Origin: Vibrio spartinae
Lineage (GTDB): Bacteria > Pseudomonadota > Gammaproteobacteria > Enterobacterales > Vibrionaceae
Reading direction: 5' to 3'
DNA length: 64,000 bases
NCBI RefSeq assembly: GCF_024347135.1
Contig: NZ_AP024907.1
Span: 2,285,001-2,349,000, forward strand
Shown: positions 1 through 8,874 of the stretch, one piece after another
Position numbering within the stretch: the first letter of the stretch is position 1
How the letters are laid out: every line of letters begins with the position of its first letter
The notes under the pieces: generated by a model
The model's input: only the letters and a program-made list of their open reading frames with translations
The model's database searches: none
Told to the model about the DNA's origin: nothing
Program-made: the position numbers and the translations under genes

Positions 1-1
1 T

Positions 2-1549
2 GGTGAGTTAAACATTCTGGAAACGGCCATTGATGAGCTCGATGCCGAGCATCTCTACGCGGGGGTGAAACTGCCGTTACTTCAGGCTTGGTTAGCCCAG
101 AGCCAGCACTGCTATACCCGGGTCGAGGATATGTTAACGCAGGCCGAGCATGAGATGCGTCTGAGAAACATATCGATTTCTCAGCCGGAACAAGGGCAAA
201 TCAACACGCTCAGAGCTCAGGTTGCTATCAACAATAATGATCCGGAGCTTGCATCAGAACTGGCTGAACTCGCCCTGAGTCAATTGGCAACAACCGATTT
301 TCGCAGCCGGATTATTGCTACCTCGATTGTCGGAGAAGTCAATCACGTACACGGGGAACTCAACCGGGCACTTTCTCTGATGCAACAAACCGAGAAATTA
401 GCCCGTCAACATCAGGTTTATCATCAGGCATTATGGGCTTTAATCCAGCAGAGTGAAATTTTACTCGCACAAGGATATGTTCAGGCCGCCTTTGAGCTAC
501 ACGAGTCAGCCTTTAAACTGATTGAAGCCCAACAGTTGCATCAGGTGCCGTTACATGAATTTCTGCTACGGCTCCATGCGCAGATTCTCTGGTGCTGGAA
601 TTCGCTGGATGAAGCGGAAGTCTTCGCTCAGAAAGGAATACGAGTGCTGGGTAACTTAGACATCAGTAAACATCTGCATAGTTACTCGATTCTTGCCCGG
701 ATTGCGATTGCCCGGGGGGAAATTGATCGGGCAGCAAAATTTGTTGCGCAGATAGAAACACTGTTAAACCAGTCCAGCTACCATATTGACTGGACTGCAA
801 ATGCATCGTTCGCTTTATTGCTCTACTGGCAGGTTCGGGATGATGCCGACGCGATCGAAACATGGCTGGCGCAGGCTTCCCGCCCTTCTGAAGCGAAAAA
901 TCATTTTTTACAACTCCAGTGGCGTAATATCGCACGGGCTCAGATCTATACCGGCCAACTCGAAAAAGCGCGGCAGAGTCTGGCGTTTTTGCAGCATGAG
1001 GCGCAACAGTCCGAACTCTTTACCGATACCAATCGTAACCTGATTGTCGAAGCGGTTCTCGCGGTGCATAACCAACAACCACAAGTTGCTGAAACGGTGT
1101 TACGGCAAGCCTTACAGATGACCAATCAAACGGGCATGGTGGCGGATTTTCTCATCGAAGGGCAACGCTTATACCCGATCTTACAGCAACTGCTACAAGA
1201 TGAAACACTGGCGGATTTAGAAAAGCATCGCGCCAAATACCTGCTCCGTGAGATTGCCCAGAAACAGCGCAGTCGTTCATTGCATTTCGATGAAGAATTT
1301 ATCGATAAGCTGTTGCATCATCCGAAGGTGCCTGAGCTGGTTCGCACCAGCCCATTGACGCAACGTGAATGGCAAGTGCTTGGCCTGATCTATTCAGGTT
1401 TCAGCAATGAACAAATCTCTCAGGAGCTGGAAGTTGCAGGAACCACGATCAAAACCCACATCAGAAATCTCTATCAGAAACTGAATCTGACCAACCGGAA
1501 AGAAGCGATAGAAACGGCAGAGCGATTACTGAGCTTAATGGGATACTAA
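2..1549 (+). CDS. malT: MalT, maltose regulon transcriptional activator (5' end outside window)
   Basis: ATP- and maltotriose-dependent activator of the maltose regulon. The reading frame is open to the left edge of the window, so only about the last 515 residues are present; the complete family protein is about 900 residues and carries a STAND-type NTPase at its N-terminus. What is visible is a long alpha-helical repeat region (the maltotriose-binding superhelix of MalT) followed by a LuxR-type helix-turn-helix near the C-terminus, with the typical run [12 protein letters not shown], then GFSNEQIS and [14 protein letters not shown]. The GTG at 65 is an internal codon, not the start. The gene reads towards lamB and malM, which are known MalT targets in enteric bacteria and vibrios. 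Identification is firm from the C-terminal HTH and the neighbourhood. Confidence 0.9.
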   Translation, partial: GELNILETAIDELDAEHLYAGVKLPLLQAWLAQSQHCYTRVEDMLTQAEHEMRLRNISISQPEQGQINTLRAQVAINNNDPELASELAELALSQLATTDFRSRIIATSIVGEVNHVHGELNRALSLMQQTEKLARQHQVYHQALWALIQQSEILLAQGYVQAAFELHESAFKLIEAQQLHQVPLHEFLLRLHAQILWCWNSLDEAEVFAQKGIRVLGNLDISKHLHSYSILARIAIARGEIDRAAKFVAQIETLLNQSSYHIDWTANASFALLLYWQVRDDADAIETWLAQASRPSEAKNHFLQLQWRNIARAQIYTGQLEKARQSLAFLQHEAQQSELFTDTNRNLIVEAVLAVHNQQPQVAETVLRQALQMTNQTGMVADFLIEGQRLYPILQQLLQDETLADLEKHRAKYLLREIAQKQRSRSLHFDEEFIDKLLHHPKVPELVRTSPLTQREWQVLGLIYSGFSNEQISQELEVAGTTIKTHIRNLYQKLNLTNRKEAIETAERLLSLMGY

Positions 1550-1590
1550 ATGACCGTGCCAATGGATGTGTGGTGACAATTACACGTCCA

Positions 1591-1651
1591 TTGGCATGTC
1601 CGCTTTTGGTTGGCATGTCCGCTTTTGGTTGGCATGTCCGCTTTTGGTTGG
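1591..1651. repeat. Three perfect 19-bp tandem repeats after malT
   Basis: The unit TTGGCATGTCCGCTTTTGG occurs three times head to tail (1591-1609, 1610-1628, 1629-1647) followed by a partial TTGG. It starts 42 bp after the malT stop. No clear hairpin or T-run is formed by one unit. Function unknown; it could be a slippage product or a multi-site element. Confidence 0.85.
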
Positions 1652-1797
1652 ATAGCCCGTCACCAAATCGGGTGTATTTCACATTTTTGTACATTGATGT
1701 TCGAGGTATGCCTGTATTGCTGAACGATTAAATGCGATACAGATCACCCAATTACAGGGGATTTGTCACAACAGCTTCCCCGCCTCCACCCCAGATT

Positions 1798-1865
1798 TGT
1801 GATTCAGCTAACACTGTATCGCGATTCCTTTTTTTCTCCGCCTTTCTCATCCCAGCGCTTCCTCC
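1798..1865. promoter_or_regulatory. Candidate CRP site and MalT boxes upstream of lamB
   Basis: A CRP-like half-palindrome TGTGA-N6-TAACA lies at 1798-1813 (nine of ten consensus bases). Two reverse-oriented MalT-box cores follow: TCATCC at 1847-1852 (complement GGATGA) and TCCTCC at 1860-1865 (complement GGAGGA), matching the known GGAKGA core and 13 bp apart. This fits joint cAMP-CRP and MalT control of lamB-malM. Assigned by eye; the rest of the 517-bp malT-lamB gap shows only the 19-bp repeats and no further gene. Confidence 0.5.
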
Positions 1866-2066
1866 ATAGATTTCACGCCTGAAGAGGAAGTCAGTCCCTG
1901 TTGCGTTGCTTATCTTGTTCTCTGGTCAGAACAAATTCGTGATGAGTCGGGATTTATTCAAACGACGTCGTCACACTTTTCCTCTCCAATGCCACCACGG
2001 TTCTGCCTCATGAATGGGAACCTGCGGAGAACATAAGAATCATCACAATAAACAGGAGCAAATCAC

Positions 2067-3401
2067 ATGAAGAAGGTAAGCTTAATTGCTTTAGCAATCT
2101 CCGGAGCAGTGCTTTCGATGCAATCCTCAGCCGAAGACAAAGTTCATGAAGGCTGGACAGTCAATGGTTATGGTCACTTACTATACAATGTCGGCGAATC
2201 ACTCTCTTTAAACGACAGCTATGGTCACCGCAGAGACTATCACGCGGCTGGCGCTGCATTTTCCGGTAACCCGACACAGATCGAATTTACGGTGACCAAA
2301 GGTCAGAATTTTGATTCCGGCTCCTGGGCAAAATATGTGCTGAAAGCTGAGTACGGCAATAATGAAGGTGGTAACGGCCGCGGATTTTATACCTCATCTT
2401 CAGGCAATGAAGGACACTTGGAAAGTGGTCAGGTGGAATTCAAAGAAGCTTATATTGAGCTGGGTGACTTATCCTATTTTGCTGATGGACTTAGCCTTTG
2501 GGCTGGTCAACGTTACCTGAACCGTCAATCAGGTATCATTACGAAGGAGTTCTGGAAGCAGTCTTCCGGTGTCGGGGCCGGGGTTCAGTATCATGACGCC
2601 GGATTTGCGGTCATGTCAGCGGATCCCGGAGAAGGCAGTTGTACGCTCTCGGGGGCAAACGTCAATTCAAAACAGTGTTCTTTAGATAGTGACGGACGAA
2701 GTACCACACTCACTTCGGCTGATTTTTACTATTATGGCATTGAAGGATTGGGGGGGAAATTCGATTTTGATCTGAAGATCACCTCGCGTAAACATGTTGA
2801 TGAATCGAGCACCGCCAAAGATGGCTTCGGGGCTGCGATCACCTATCATCGCGACTATTACGGCTTCGATGGTTGGTCAACCACTGCTATTACTTACGGG
2901 AAAGGCGTCTCTGCCAACCGGGGGGTCAACTTCGGTCAGTGGAGCGGAAACTGGAAAAAAGACGACCGCTCGCTGTTTTTGACTTCTTATGGGGTCGCCA
3001 ATATTGCTCAGGATATTCAATTGGGTACCGAAGTCACTTATTGGCAACTGGATAATAACACGACTCATGATGTCTGGGGTTCTAAAGACGGGGTATCACG
3101 CCTGATTGTCGGGGTCACCCCCTCTTATCGAGTGAATGAAAACTTCCGCATGGAAGCGACCCTGAGCTACGCACTGGAAAGTCTCGGCGCAGCCGGAACA
3201 TGGGGACGTGAAGATGCCGATACATCATTCTATACCGCAACTTTAGCACCGGTTCTGACTGTCAATGCGGATTACTGGGGACGCCCACAGATCAAACCCT
3301 ATATCACTTATATGAAATCAAGCGACCATGGTTACGCTTGGACCTCCGGTGATGACAACACTGAAACACGTGTTGGTATCGAGGCTGAAATTTGGTTCTG
3401 A
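2067..3401 (+). CDS. lamB: LamB, maltoporin
   Basis: Outer-membrane sugar-specific porin for maltose and maltodextrins; a trimeric 18-strand beta barrel in the family. The 444-residue product has a normal signal peptide (start MKKVSLIALAISGAVLSMQS, cleavage probably after the SSA at about residue 22), the family start WTVNGYGHLLYNVG, alternating beta-strand patterns and a C-terminal aromatic residue in EAEIWF, the usual BAM recognition end. Start ATG is preceded by AGGAG. Candidate CRP and MalT sites lie upstream, and malM follows after 96 bp, so the two are likely one transcription unit. Confidence 0.93.
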   Translation: MKKVSLIALAISGAVLSMQSSAEDKVHEGWTVNGYGHLLYNVGESLSLNDSYGHRRDYHAAGAAFSGNPTQIEFTVTKGQNFDSGSWAKYVLKAEYGNNEGGNGRGFYTSSSGNEGHLESGQVEFKEAYIELGDLSYFADGLSLWAGQRYLNRQSGIITKEFWKQSSGVGAGVQYHDAGFAVMSADPGEGSCTLSGANVNSKQCSLDSDGRSTTLTSADFYYYGIEGLGGKFDFDLKITSRKHVDESSTAKDGFGAAITYHRDYYGFDGWSTTAITYGKGVSANRGVNFGQWSGNWKKDDRSLFLTSYGVANIAQDIQLGTEVTYWQLDNNTTHDVWGSKDGVSRLIVGVTPSYRVNENFRMEATLSYALESLGAAGTWGREDADTSFYTATLAPVLTVNADYWGRPQIKPYITYMKSSDHGYAWTSGDDNTETRVGIEAEIWF

Positions 3402-3424
3402 TACCGGAGAAGCCATTGTGAAAA

Positions 3425-3446
3425 CAGGCAACCGCATGGTTGCCTG
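3425..3446 (+). other. Strong hairpin between lamB and malM
   Basis: CAGGCAACC, a GCAT loop and GGTTGCCTG form a perfect 9-bp stem in the 96-bp lamB-malM gap. There is no following T-run, so it is more likely an mRNA-stabilising or partial-attenuation element than a full terminator. Such a structure could hold lamB mRNA above malM mRNA. Confidence 0.6.
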
Positions 3447-3497
3447 AATCGTCCATTTGTCGAACATAACGATTGCCGAACATAACAGGAAGTCACT

Positions 3498-4409
3498 ATG
3501 CAGAAAATGCAGCAACTGATCCATTTTACCTTGGCGCTATTTATGGTCTCTGGGTGCTCAGCGACAAAACAGGTTCAGAATATCGTTTCGCCGCCTGCTG
3601 CAGACTCAGTGTGCTGTACCCGTTATCAAGAGGTTTACTGGACGCCACTGAATGCCAGCGACAACATCAAGCTCAAAATTGATTCATCGTCTCCGGTGCG
3701 AAATTTCAGCAGCGGGCGCTCATATTTTGGCGCATTTCAATTTTCACCGCGTTCCGGTACGGTCAACCTGACGCTCAAGAGTTTGGTATTCAATGACCAG
3801 ATTTTCATGCCAACGCTGGTGTTCCTTGATGCCAACTACCACCCACAAAAGACGTTTCAGATCGATCCGCATCAACTGCGGTTCAGCGATGTATTTGAAC
3901 CCGACCGACTCGAACAGAGCTACCAAATCAATGCAGAGCAGACGCCTTATCTGATTATTTTTACGCAACCGAATCAGGTTGGTCAAACCATCACCATTCC
4001 CCATCCCGCGAAACGACGTGCGATTGAAGATGGTGCACCGCTGCCGATTGTCGCAGATATCCCCGTCACCACTGGCTATCAGGGCTCGCTGACGATGACC
4101 GTGGAAACGGAGTCGATTCGTCAACATGCTCTCCAACAATCGCCGCCAACATCAGGTAACCGTGCGATGGTAAATACACCGACATCTCCGAAGTCAAATA
4201 TCAAGAACAATCGATGGCAACACACTGCGCCACCGCAAGCGGAATCCACTCATTACTATCGGTCAGCTATCGAACATGCGGTGAGTGAACACGACATCGC
4301 CAAAGCACTGGCGTTGTTAGATGAAGCAAAGGCACTCCGCATACCGGATATTCAGCAGACATTTATCCATGCCATCAATATGATGCAATCTGAAAAATGC
4401 AGGAAGTGA
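3498..4409 (+). CDS. malM: MalM family periplasmic maltose-operon protein
   Basis: The 303-residue product starts with a lipoprotein-type signal ending in MVSGC (Cys about residue 20), suggesting a lipid-anchored periplasmic protein; enteric MalM is periplasmic. The N-terminal half has beta-rich MalM-type sequence (for example FSSGRSYFGAFQFSPRSG), followed by a low-complexity linker with many Pro, Ser, Thr and Gln and a short helical C-terminal part (IEHAVSEHDIAKALALLDEAK). Placement directly after lamB agrees with the lamB-malM pairing of known maltose regulons. The exact molecular role of MalM is not established. The start ATG has AGGAAG about 6 bp upstream. Confidence 0.85.
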   Translation: MQKMQQLIHFTLALFMVSGCSATKQVQNIVSPPAADSVCCTRYQEVYWTPLNASDNIKLKIDSSSPVRNFSSGRSYFGAFQFSPRSGTVNLTLKSLVFNDQIFMPTLVFLDANYHPQKTFQIDPHQLRFSDVFEPDRLEQSYQINAEQTPYLIIFTQPNQVGQTITIPHPAKRRAIEDGAPLPIVADIPVTTGYQGSLTMTVETESIRQHALQQSPPTSGNRAMVNTPTSPKSNIKNNRWQHTAPPQAESTHYYRSAIEHAVSEHDIAKALALLDEAKALRIPDIQQTFIHAINMMQSEKCRK

Positions 4410-4528
4410 TACAACCGTTTTAATCGTGTTGATCATCCTGAATCGTTCCGTGAGCAGAAGAAAGGACAGGGATAAACATGATATGCGTAGAAGCAATGAT
4501 GTAGAAACAATAATGATATAGAAACAAT

Positions 4529-4552
4529 AAAGCCCGCATATAGCGGGCTTTA
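4529..4552. terminator. Bidirectional terminator between malM and the tRNA genes
   Basis: AAAGCCCGC, a short ATATA loop and GCGGGCTTT give a perfect stem. It lies 8 bp past the 3' end of the second tRNA on the minus strand and about 120 bp past malM on the plus strand, so it can serve both. Confidence 0.75.
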
Positions 4553-4560
4553 TCTGAATT

Positions 4561-4637
4561 TGGTGCGTCTGAGTGGACTCGAACCACCGACCCCCGCCAT
4601 GTCAAGGCGATACTCTAACCAGCTGAGCTACAGACGC
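4561..4637 (-). tRNA. tRNA-Val (anticodon GAC), downstream copy
   Basis: On the minus strand the 77-nt gene has acceptor stem GCGTCTG/CAGACGC, D-arm TAGCTCAGCTGGTTAGAG, anticodon stem CGCC/GGCG with loop TTGACAT (anticodon GAC, valine), T-arm GGTTCGAGTCC and an encoded CCA end. It closely resembles enteric valV/valW. It differs from the adjacent copy only in a compensated acceptor-stem pair and a D-loop base. Confidence 0.95.
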
Positions 4638-4661
4638 ATAGGGTGTCAATATATTCTTGTA

Positions 4662-4738
4662 TGGTGCGTCCGAGTGGACTCGAACCACCGACCCCCGCCA
4701 TGTCAAGGCGATACTCTAACCAACTGAGCTACGGACGC
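4662..4738 (-). tRNA. tRNA-Val (anticodon GAC), promoter-proximal copy
   Basis: Same structure as the neighbouring copy, with acceptor stem GCGTCCG/CGGACGC, anticodon loop TTGACAT and encoded CCA. The 24-bp spacer between the two tRNAs holds no promoter, so both should come from one precursor. Confidence 0.95.
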
Positions 4739-4758
4739 ATCAATCAAGAACGGAGAGG

Positions 4759-4787
4759 ATATTAACGACAGTCTTAACGTTGTGCAA
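4759..4787 (-). promoter_or_regulatory. Promoter of the tRNA-Val pair
   Basis: Minus-strand TTGCAC (-35, 4782-4787), 17-bp spacer and TAATAT (-10, 4759-4764), followed by a C-rich discriminator and the tRNA 20 bp further on. Near-consensus sigma-70 promoter. The rest of the gap up to 4946 shows no gene. Confidence 0.75.
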
Positions 4788-4946
4788 GAAAAATTTCCCT
4801 GAAAATGAACCGATTGCCTTTAAGTTCATCAACATGAATCTTTTTTGCTCAATTCCAAGCATTCTTCGGCGAAATGCCACCACTTTCCCCTGTGAATACA
4901 AATTGTAATACGAGTCCAATTTTGTGACATTAACCCAAAAAATTAG

Positions 4947-6080
4947 TTGAAGTATTACAATGATTGCGTAACATACCTCAATTGGCTAGAACATATGCAG
5001 AACGCTCTTAAAATGGATGACCGATTACCTAATAAATCATATTTGCTCAGAACTTCTGTGCTTTCCGGTATCTGTCTATTTTTAACGTTGATAGCGTTGT
5101 TCTATGCTCTCTTCCATGTCATTTATCGAAACGAGTTCTTTCTCGCCTTCGTTGAATGTGTTTTGTCCGTTTATTCTTACTTCATTTATACCCAACTCAA
5201 ACAAAAACGATATCCCAAGCAGTACATTCTTTATTACGCTTATTATCTGATGTTTATGTTGCTGGTCGGGACCTACTTTCAACCGATTGCTCAGGGATTA
5301 TTTGTCTGGAGCTGTCTTGCCCCGATCGTGCTGTATTTATTACTCGGCATCAAACACGGCATGTATACCAGCGGTCTGTTCTTGGTGATTCAATCCACAA
5401 TCATCGTGATGAAGCTGAACCTGGATGGAAGCTACAGCATGTTAGAAAGCATGTCTAATCTGGTACTTTGCTATATCGGAATCTGGATGGTGTCGCATCT
5501 TTATGAATCCAATCGTTCCGACATTGAAAACTCACTAATGTATCTCGCGTCCAGAGACTCCTTGACCGGTGCACATAACCGATTATCTCTGTCAACATCG
5601 TTCCATCGTTTTACCAGTACAAAAAAAGAGCAACAGCATTTAAGCTTGCTGATCCTCGATATTGATTACTTTAAACAGATTAATGATCGCTTTGGTCATG
5701 ATATCGGTGATAAGGTTTTGATCGAAACTAGCCTGATCATCAGCCGTATCGTCGGTGATGAAAATCTCTTTCGAATTGGCGGAGAAGAGTTTTGTGTCAC
5801 CCTGCTTGATATAGACTTGGATGAGGCGAAAAAAATCGGTGAACAACTTCGCTACACCATTAGCAATCATTTGTTCAACTTCGGTGACAAACGGTTACAG
5901 CTGACGTTAAGTATCGGGATCTGTCGTTACCGTAATGGCGATAACCTCTCTGACATTTTGAAACTGGCAGACATTGAACTTTATAAAGCGAAAAAAAATG
6001 GCAAGAATCAAGTGCGGATTTGTCAGGGAGACTCACAAACGTCGCTTGACAATAATGTTGAGCGTTATAAATCGGCTTAA
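4947..6080 (+). CDS. Membrane-anchored GGDEF diguanylate cyclase
   Basis: Likely synthesises c-di-GMP from GTP at the inner membrane. The N-terminal half has five or six hydrophobic segments (about residues 30-190), with no recognisable sensor domain. The C-terminal half is a GGDEF domain with DSLTGAHNRLSL at its start, DIDYFKQINDRFGHDIGD and an intact GGEEF catalytic motif at about residues 278-282. The RxxD inhibitory site is not visible upstream of GGEEF. The start is uncertain: TTG at 4947 follows an in-frame stop, while ATG codons at 4995 and 5013 are alternatives; none has a strong ribosome binding site. The giant adhesin in this window has a LapG-type site, a system that is c-di-GMP controlled, but a link to this enzyme is only speculation. 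Confidence 0.88.
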   Translation: MKYYNDCVTYLNWLEHMQNALKMDDRLPNKSYLLRTSVLSGICLFLTLIALFYALFHVIYRNEFFLAFVECVLSVYSYFIYTQLKQKRYPKQYILYYAYYLMFMLLVGTYFQPIAQGLFVWSCLAPIVLYLLLGIKHGMYTSGLFLVIQSTIIVMKLNLDGSYSMLESMSNLVLCYIGIWMVSHLYESNRSDIENSLMYLASRDSLTGAHNRLSLSTSFHRFTSTKKEQQHLSLLILDIDYFKQINDRFGHDIGDKVLIETSLIISRIVGDENLFRIGGEEFCVTLLDIDLDEAKKIGEQLRYTISNHLFNFGDKRLQLTLSIGICRYRNGDNLSDILKLADIELYKAKKNGKNQVRICQGDSQTSLDNNVERYKSA

Positions 6081-6095
6081 TACCTCATTGTAAAC

Positions 6096-6764
6096 TTAGT
6101 TCGCCTCCTCATTATCTTCATAAACGACATTATAATTCTCCGTATAGTTGCAGTGAGGTTGACGGCTACATGTAAAGAATCGTCTCCCTTTATGGTCGCC
6201 TTGCGTCGCCACCCGAATGATCATCGGGCTACCACATTTTTTACAGAATCGGACTTCTTTATCAGCTTCAATCAAATCGATATGAGCGGCTAAAAGTCGC
6301 CGCAGGCGACTCACCTGATAACTATATTTGATGGTTGTTCCAATCAGAGGGATATTGGCAGAGCGACAGACACTCAATAGTAGTTTTTCGCGCTCGATTT
6401 TAGCCTTACTCAACGATTTGCCATTGTCGAGTTCAACGACCGCACGGGCTTCAAATGTTCTGGGGTCACAGACAACAAACTGAAAGCTATATTTTGAAAT
6501 CTTGTGGCTGGCAATAAAAATATCTTTTTTCTTTTTCAGACCTGTCGGGACCAATAACTGCGCCATATTCACTTTGGCAAATACAACCCCCTGCTCCCCG
6601 ACCGCTTCAATTAATGCACGATAAAATATACTTTCAGCAGGGTTAAGCAGCGGTCCGAATCGTCGATAACTGAATTCTTTAGTATCATCTTTTTTAATGA
6701 TGTAGCGCTGCGCAAAAAGAAAGAACAAGACTAACAATGCAACAATAATAAAAATGTTCAGCAT
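6096..6764 (-). CDS. DUF2726 protein with C-terminal topoisomerase-type zinc ribbon
   Basis: The 222-residue product begins with one transmembrane helix (residues 1-18, MLNIFIIVALLVLFFLFA). A DUF2726 domain (about 40-170) follows, with the typical LL.P.ES.FYRAL start and DFVICD-like core (here QFVVCDPRTFEARAVVELDNG), a fold related to restriction-type nucleases. The end has a four-cysteine zinc ribbon (CKKCGSPM...FFTCSRQPHC) as in the DNA-binding tail of topoisomerase I. Function is not established; a membrane-tethered nucleic-acid-binding or nuclease-like role is possible. GGGGGGA lies upstream of the ATG. It converges with the GGDEF gene. Confidence 0.8.
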   Translation of the reverse strand: MLNIFIIVALLVLFFLFAQRYIIKKDDTKEFSYRRFGPLLNPAESIFYRALIEAVGEQGVVFAKVNMAQLLVPTGLKKKKDIFIASHKISKYSFQFVVCDPRTFEARAVVELDNGKSLSKAKIEREKLLLSVCRSANIPLIGTTIKYSYQVSRLRRLLAAHIDLIEADKEVRFCKKCGSPMIIRVATQGDHKGRRFFTCSRQPHCNYTENYNVVYEDNEEAN

Positions 6765-6881
6765 CGTAATTCAATCCCCCCAGTGATGCACCTAAATAAG
6801 CTGTCTGATAAAACAAAATACCCCATCAACCGAAATGCAGCGTCAAAACTGGACAGCATGAATATACTGATTCAAGTCTGG

Positions 6882-7862
6882 CTACTCGGTCTCAAAAATA
6901 TATTGATCCATCATGCTCACCAATCTACCGATTTCCGGTTTGGTAATCGTATCATTGGCTCCCAATGTCAATGCTTTATGGCGGTTATCATCGCTCATCA
7001 GCGAAGAGAACATCACAATAGGCGTATCACGATATGAGTTATTATCTCTCAGCCGTTTCACCAAATGCATCCCATCCATACGAGGCATTTCAACGTCCGT
7101 CACCACCGCATCAATCAATTCTCGAACCTGCACACCTTCTGTCGCGGCAGCTTGTTCAATATTCATGAGTTTTTCAAAAGCTTCACCGCCATCTTTGCAG
7201 GCAATGACGTTGTAACCGGCAGAACTCAGTGTGTCTTGAATCATACTACGAATAAACGCAGAATCATCAACAACCATAACGGTTTTGGCATTTCTTTTGT
7301 TTACCATTTTCTGATTCAGGTCGACGCTTTTATCCGTTTTGACGTCATATTTCTCCATACTCAGTTCAGGGTTAATATCTGCAATGATTTTTTCAAAATC
7401 CAGAATCATAATCAGATGCCCTTCTTTGCGTACGACAGCAACAACACAATCCTGTTCACCGGCTTCAAGAAACTGGCTTGGCGATTCAACATCATTCCAG
7501 GAAATACGATGAATTCGGCTGACACTGTCGATTAAGAACCCATTTGTCATCCGGTTAAAATCCGTCACGATAACAAACTTGCTCTCAACATCCGGTGACT
7601 TCGGGATACCAAGCCAGCCAGCCAGATCAACCAACGGGGTTAATATATCCCGAGAAGAAAACACCCCAACCATATGTGGCTGAGCATTCGGATAATCGGT
7701 GGTTTCCGGAACTTGAATGACCTCCCGGACTTTTGCCACGTTAATACCATAGTAACAAGTTTTAGTGCCACCATTCGGTAGACGTTTTTCTATATGAAAC
7801 TCGATAATCTCAAGTTCATTGGTACCGCTTTCTGTCAAGATCGTACTCGTTGGATGACTCAT
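6882..7862 (-). CDS. cheV: CheV, CheW-receiver chemotaxis coupling protein
   Basis: Couples chemoreceptors to CheA and adapts signalling through phosphorylation. Residues about 15-165 are a CheW domain and about 192-320 a response-regulator receiver. In the receiver, VVDD (acidic pair, about 197-200), the phospho-acceptor Asp in VVTDVEMP (Asp256), the SS after VMF and the conserved Lys in TKPE are all present. Length of 326 is normal for the family. A FliA-like promoter may lie about 70 bp upstream. It is a single-gene unit here. Confidence 0.93.
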   Translation of the reverse strand: MSHPTSTILTESGTNELEIIEFHIEKRLPNGGTKTCYYGINVAKVREVIQVPETTDYPNAQPHMVGVFSSRDILTPLVDLAGWLGIPKSPDVESKFVIVTDFNRMTNGFLIDSVSRIHRISWNDVESPSQFLEAGEQDCVVAVVRKEGHLIMILDFEKIIADINPELSMEKYDVKTDKSVDLNQKMVNKRNAKTVMVVDDSAFIRSMIQDTLSSAGYNVIACKDGGEAFEKLMNIEQAAATEGVQVRELIDAVVTDVEMPRMDGMHLVKRLRDNNSYRDTPIVMFSSLMSDDNRHKALTLGANDTITKPEIGRLVSMMDQYIFETE

Positions 7863-7932
7863 ACCGCTCTACTTCTATTCTGGATTGACCCGGGCTGTAA
7901 AAACAGCAATTTTAGCATTGTTATTGTAGATC

Positions 7933-7958
7933 TTATCTACCCGACTATCGCTATTTTA
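7933..7958 (-). promoter_or_regulatory. Possible sigma-28 (FliA) promoter of cheV
   Basis: Minus-strand TAAA (7955-7958), 14 bp, then GTAGATAA (7933-7940), compared with TAAA-N15-GCCGATAA. Six of eight -10 bases match but the spacing is one base short. Location about 70 bp before a chemotaxis gene makes it plausible. Confidence 0.35.
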
Positions 7959-8372
7959 TTGATGAATAAACGAAAGAATATGACCAGTATCTGATTGTTT
8001 CACCTCAAACAAAAAGTTTCTCTTCATCAGAGCAACGCCGATCACATCGATGTTCCGTCATTCATATTGTCAGGATTTTGTAAAAATAACAATAAATTCA
8101 TCATCTAAGTCAGCGTTAGTATCATGAGCTAATTTGACTGAAACACACCGCGGATCTAAGAGGCTGTTATCACGAAAACAACTTTAAAAATTTCATTATA
8201 AATCTTGGCAAAGATCACAAAGAAATGAGCGCTTATGTCCTTGGTGTTGCCATATAGGTTGTATACTTTTTATACGAAGTGTTGGAGCTACTGCATATAT
8301 TATAAATATCATCCAAAAAGTATGTGGTATACCGGGAAAAGACTGGAAGGACAAAAACAGAAGGAACATAGA
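7959..8372. other. AT-rich intergenic stretch upstream of cheV and of the 76-residue gene
   Basis: No convincing gene. It contains a short dyad GTATA-CTTTT-TATAC near 8260-8275. Possible in-frame starts for the next gene extend back to 8235 but lack a ribosome binding site. Probably divergent promoters. Confidence 0.5.
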
Positions 8373-8603
8373 ATGAGACGTGATGAGCTAGGTATTTGTT
8401 TATCCCATGAGATGCTGGTAGACAATTTAGATTCAACTTTTACTTGTATCCGGGCTTATAAAGCCGTAGCCAATGATATCGATGATTTGCCGCCTTTGCT
8501 TGCATATCCTCAAATGAAAGGCAAAGACGTTCTATTGTCGATGAAAGGCAGACGTAAGCTCATGTGGCGAGCAGATTTCTTCTGCCCAAGTTTTCATAAA
8601 TAA
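8373..8603 (+). CDS. Small hypothetical protein, 76 residues
   Basis: Not recognised. The ATG at 8373 is chosen because AAGGA lies 7 bp upstream; an in-frame extension to 8235 has no such signal. The product is soluble, mixed charge, with a basic C-terminal part (MKGRRKLMWRADFFCPSF). A structured terminator-like element follows 32 bp after the stop, which supports a real transcript. It stands alone between cheV and metA. Confidence 0.6.
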   Translation: MRRDELGICLSHEMLVDNLDSTFTCIRAYKAVANDIDDLPPLLAYPQMKGKDVLLSMKGRRKLMWRADFFCPSFHK

Positions 8604-8634
8604 ATCTGACGACTGTCTGTCATCTCATCTCTTG

Positions 8635-8686
8635 TTACCACAGATAGGCTAATCATTCAGCGTGAGCGCTTATCTGTGGTAATTTT
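8635..8686 (+). terminator. Nested hairpin terminator after the 76-residue gene
   Basis: A perfect 12-bp inverted repeat, TTACCACAGATA (8635-8646) with TATCTGTGGTAA (8671-8682), encloses a second small hairpin AGCG-TGAG-CGCT and is followed by TTTT. The nested form is more elaborate than most terminators. Confidence 0.6.
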
Positions 8687-8831
8687 CGTCATCTCTGTCT
8701 CTACGATTGTACTTTTTCCATCGTTCAGCATGAAATGGGCAGCCATTGTACAAACACCAATCATAATAAAATATCAGCTCACATGTGTACTTGATTTTTT
8801 CTCGACATATATGATCGATTCGGTTAAGTTT

Positions 8832-8855
8832 AGATGTATAGACGTCCAGATAGAT
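8832..8855. promoter_or_regulatory. MetJ operator (tandem met boxes) upstream of metA
   Basis: Three adjacent octamers fit the AGACGTCT met box: AGATGTAT (6/8), AGACGTCC (7/8) and AGATAGAT (4/8). They end 19 bp before the metA start, consistent with MetJ-SAM repression. Confidence 0.75.
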
Positions 8856-8874
8856 TTATTGTGAGAGTGATACT

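Noticed and set aside
4561..4738. tRNA-Asp (GTC) identity
   Set aside because: The loop is TTGACAT with anticodon GAC, and the body matches tRNA-Val.
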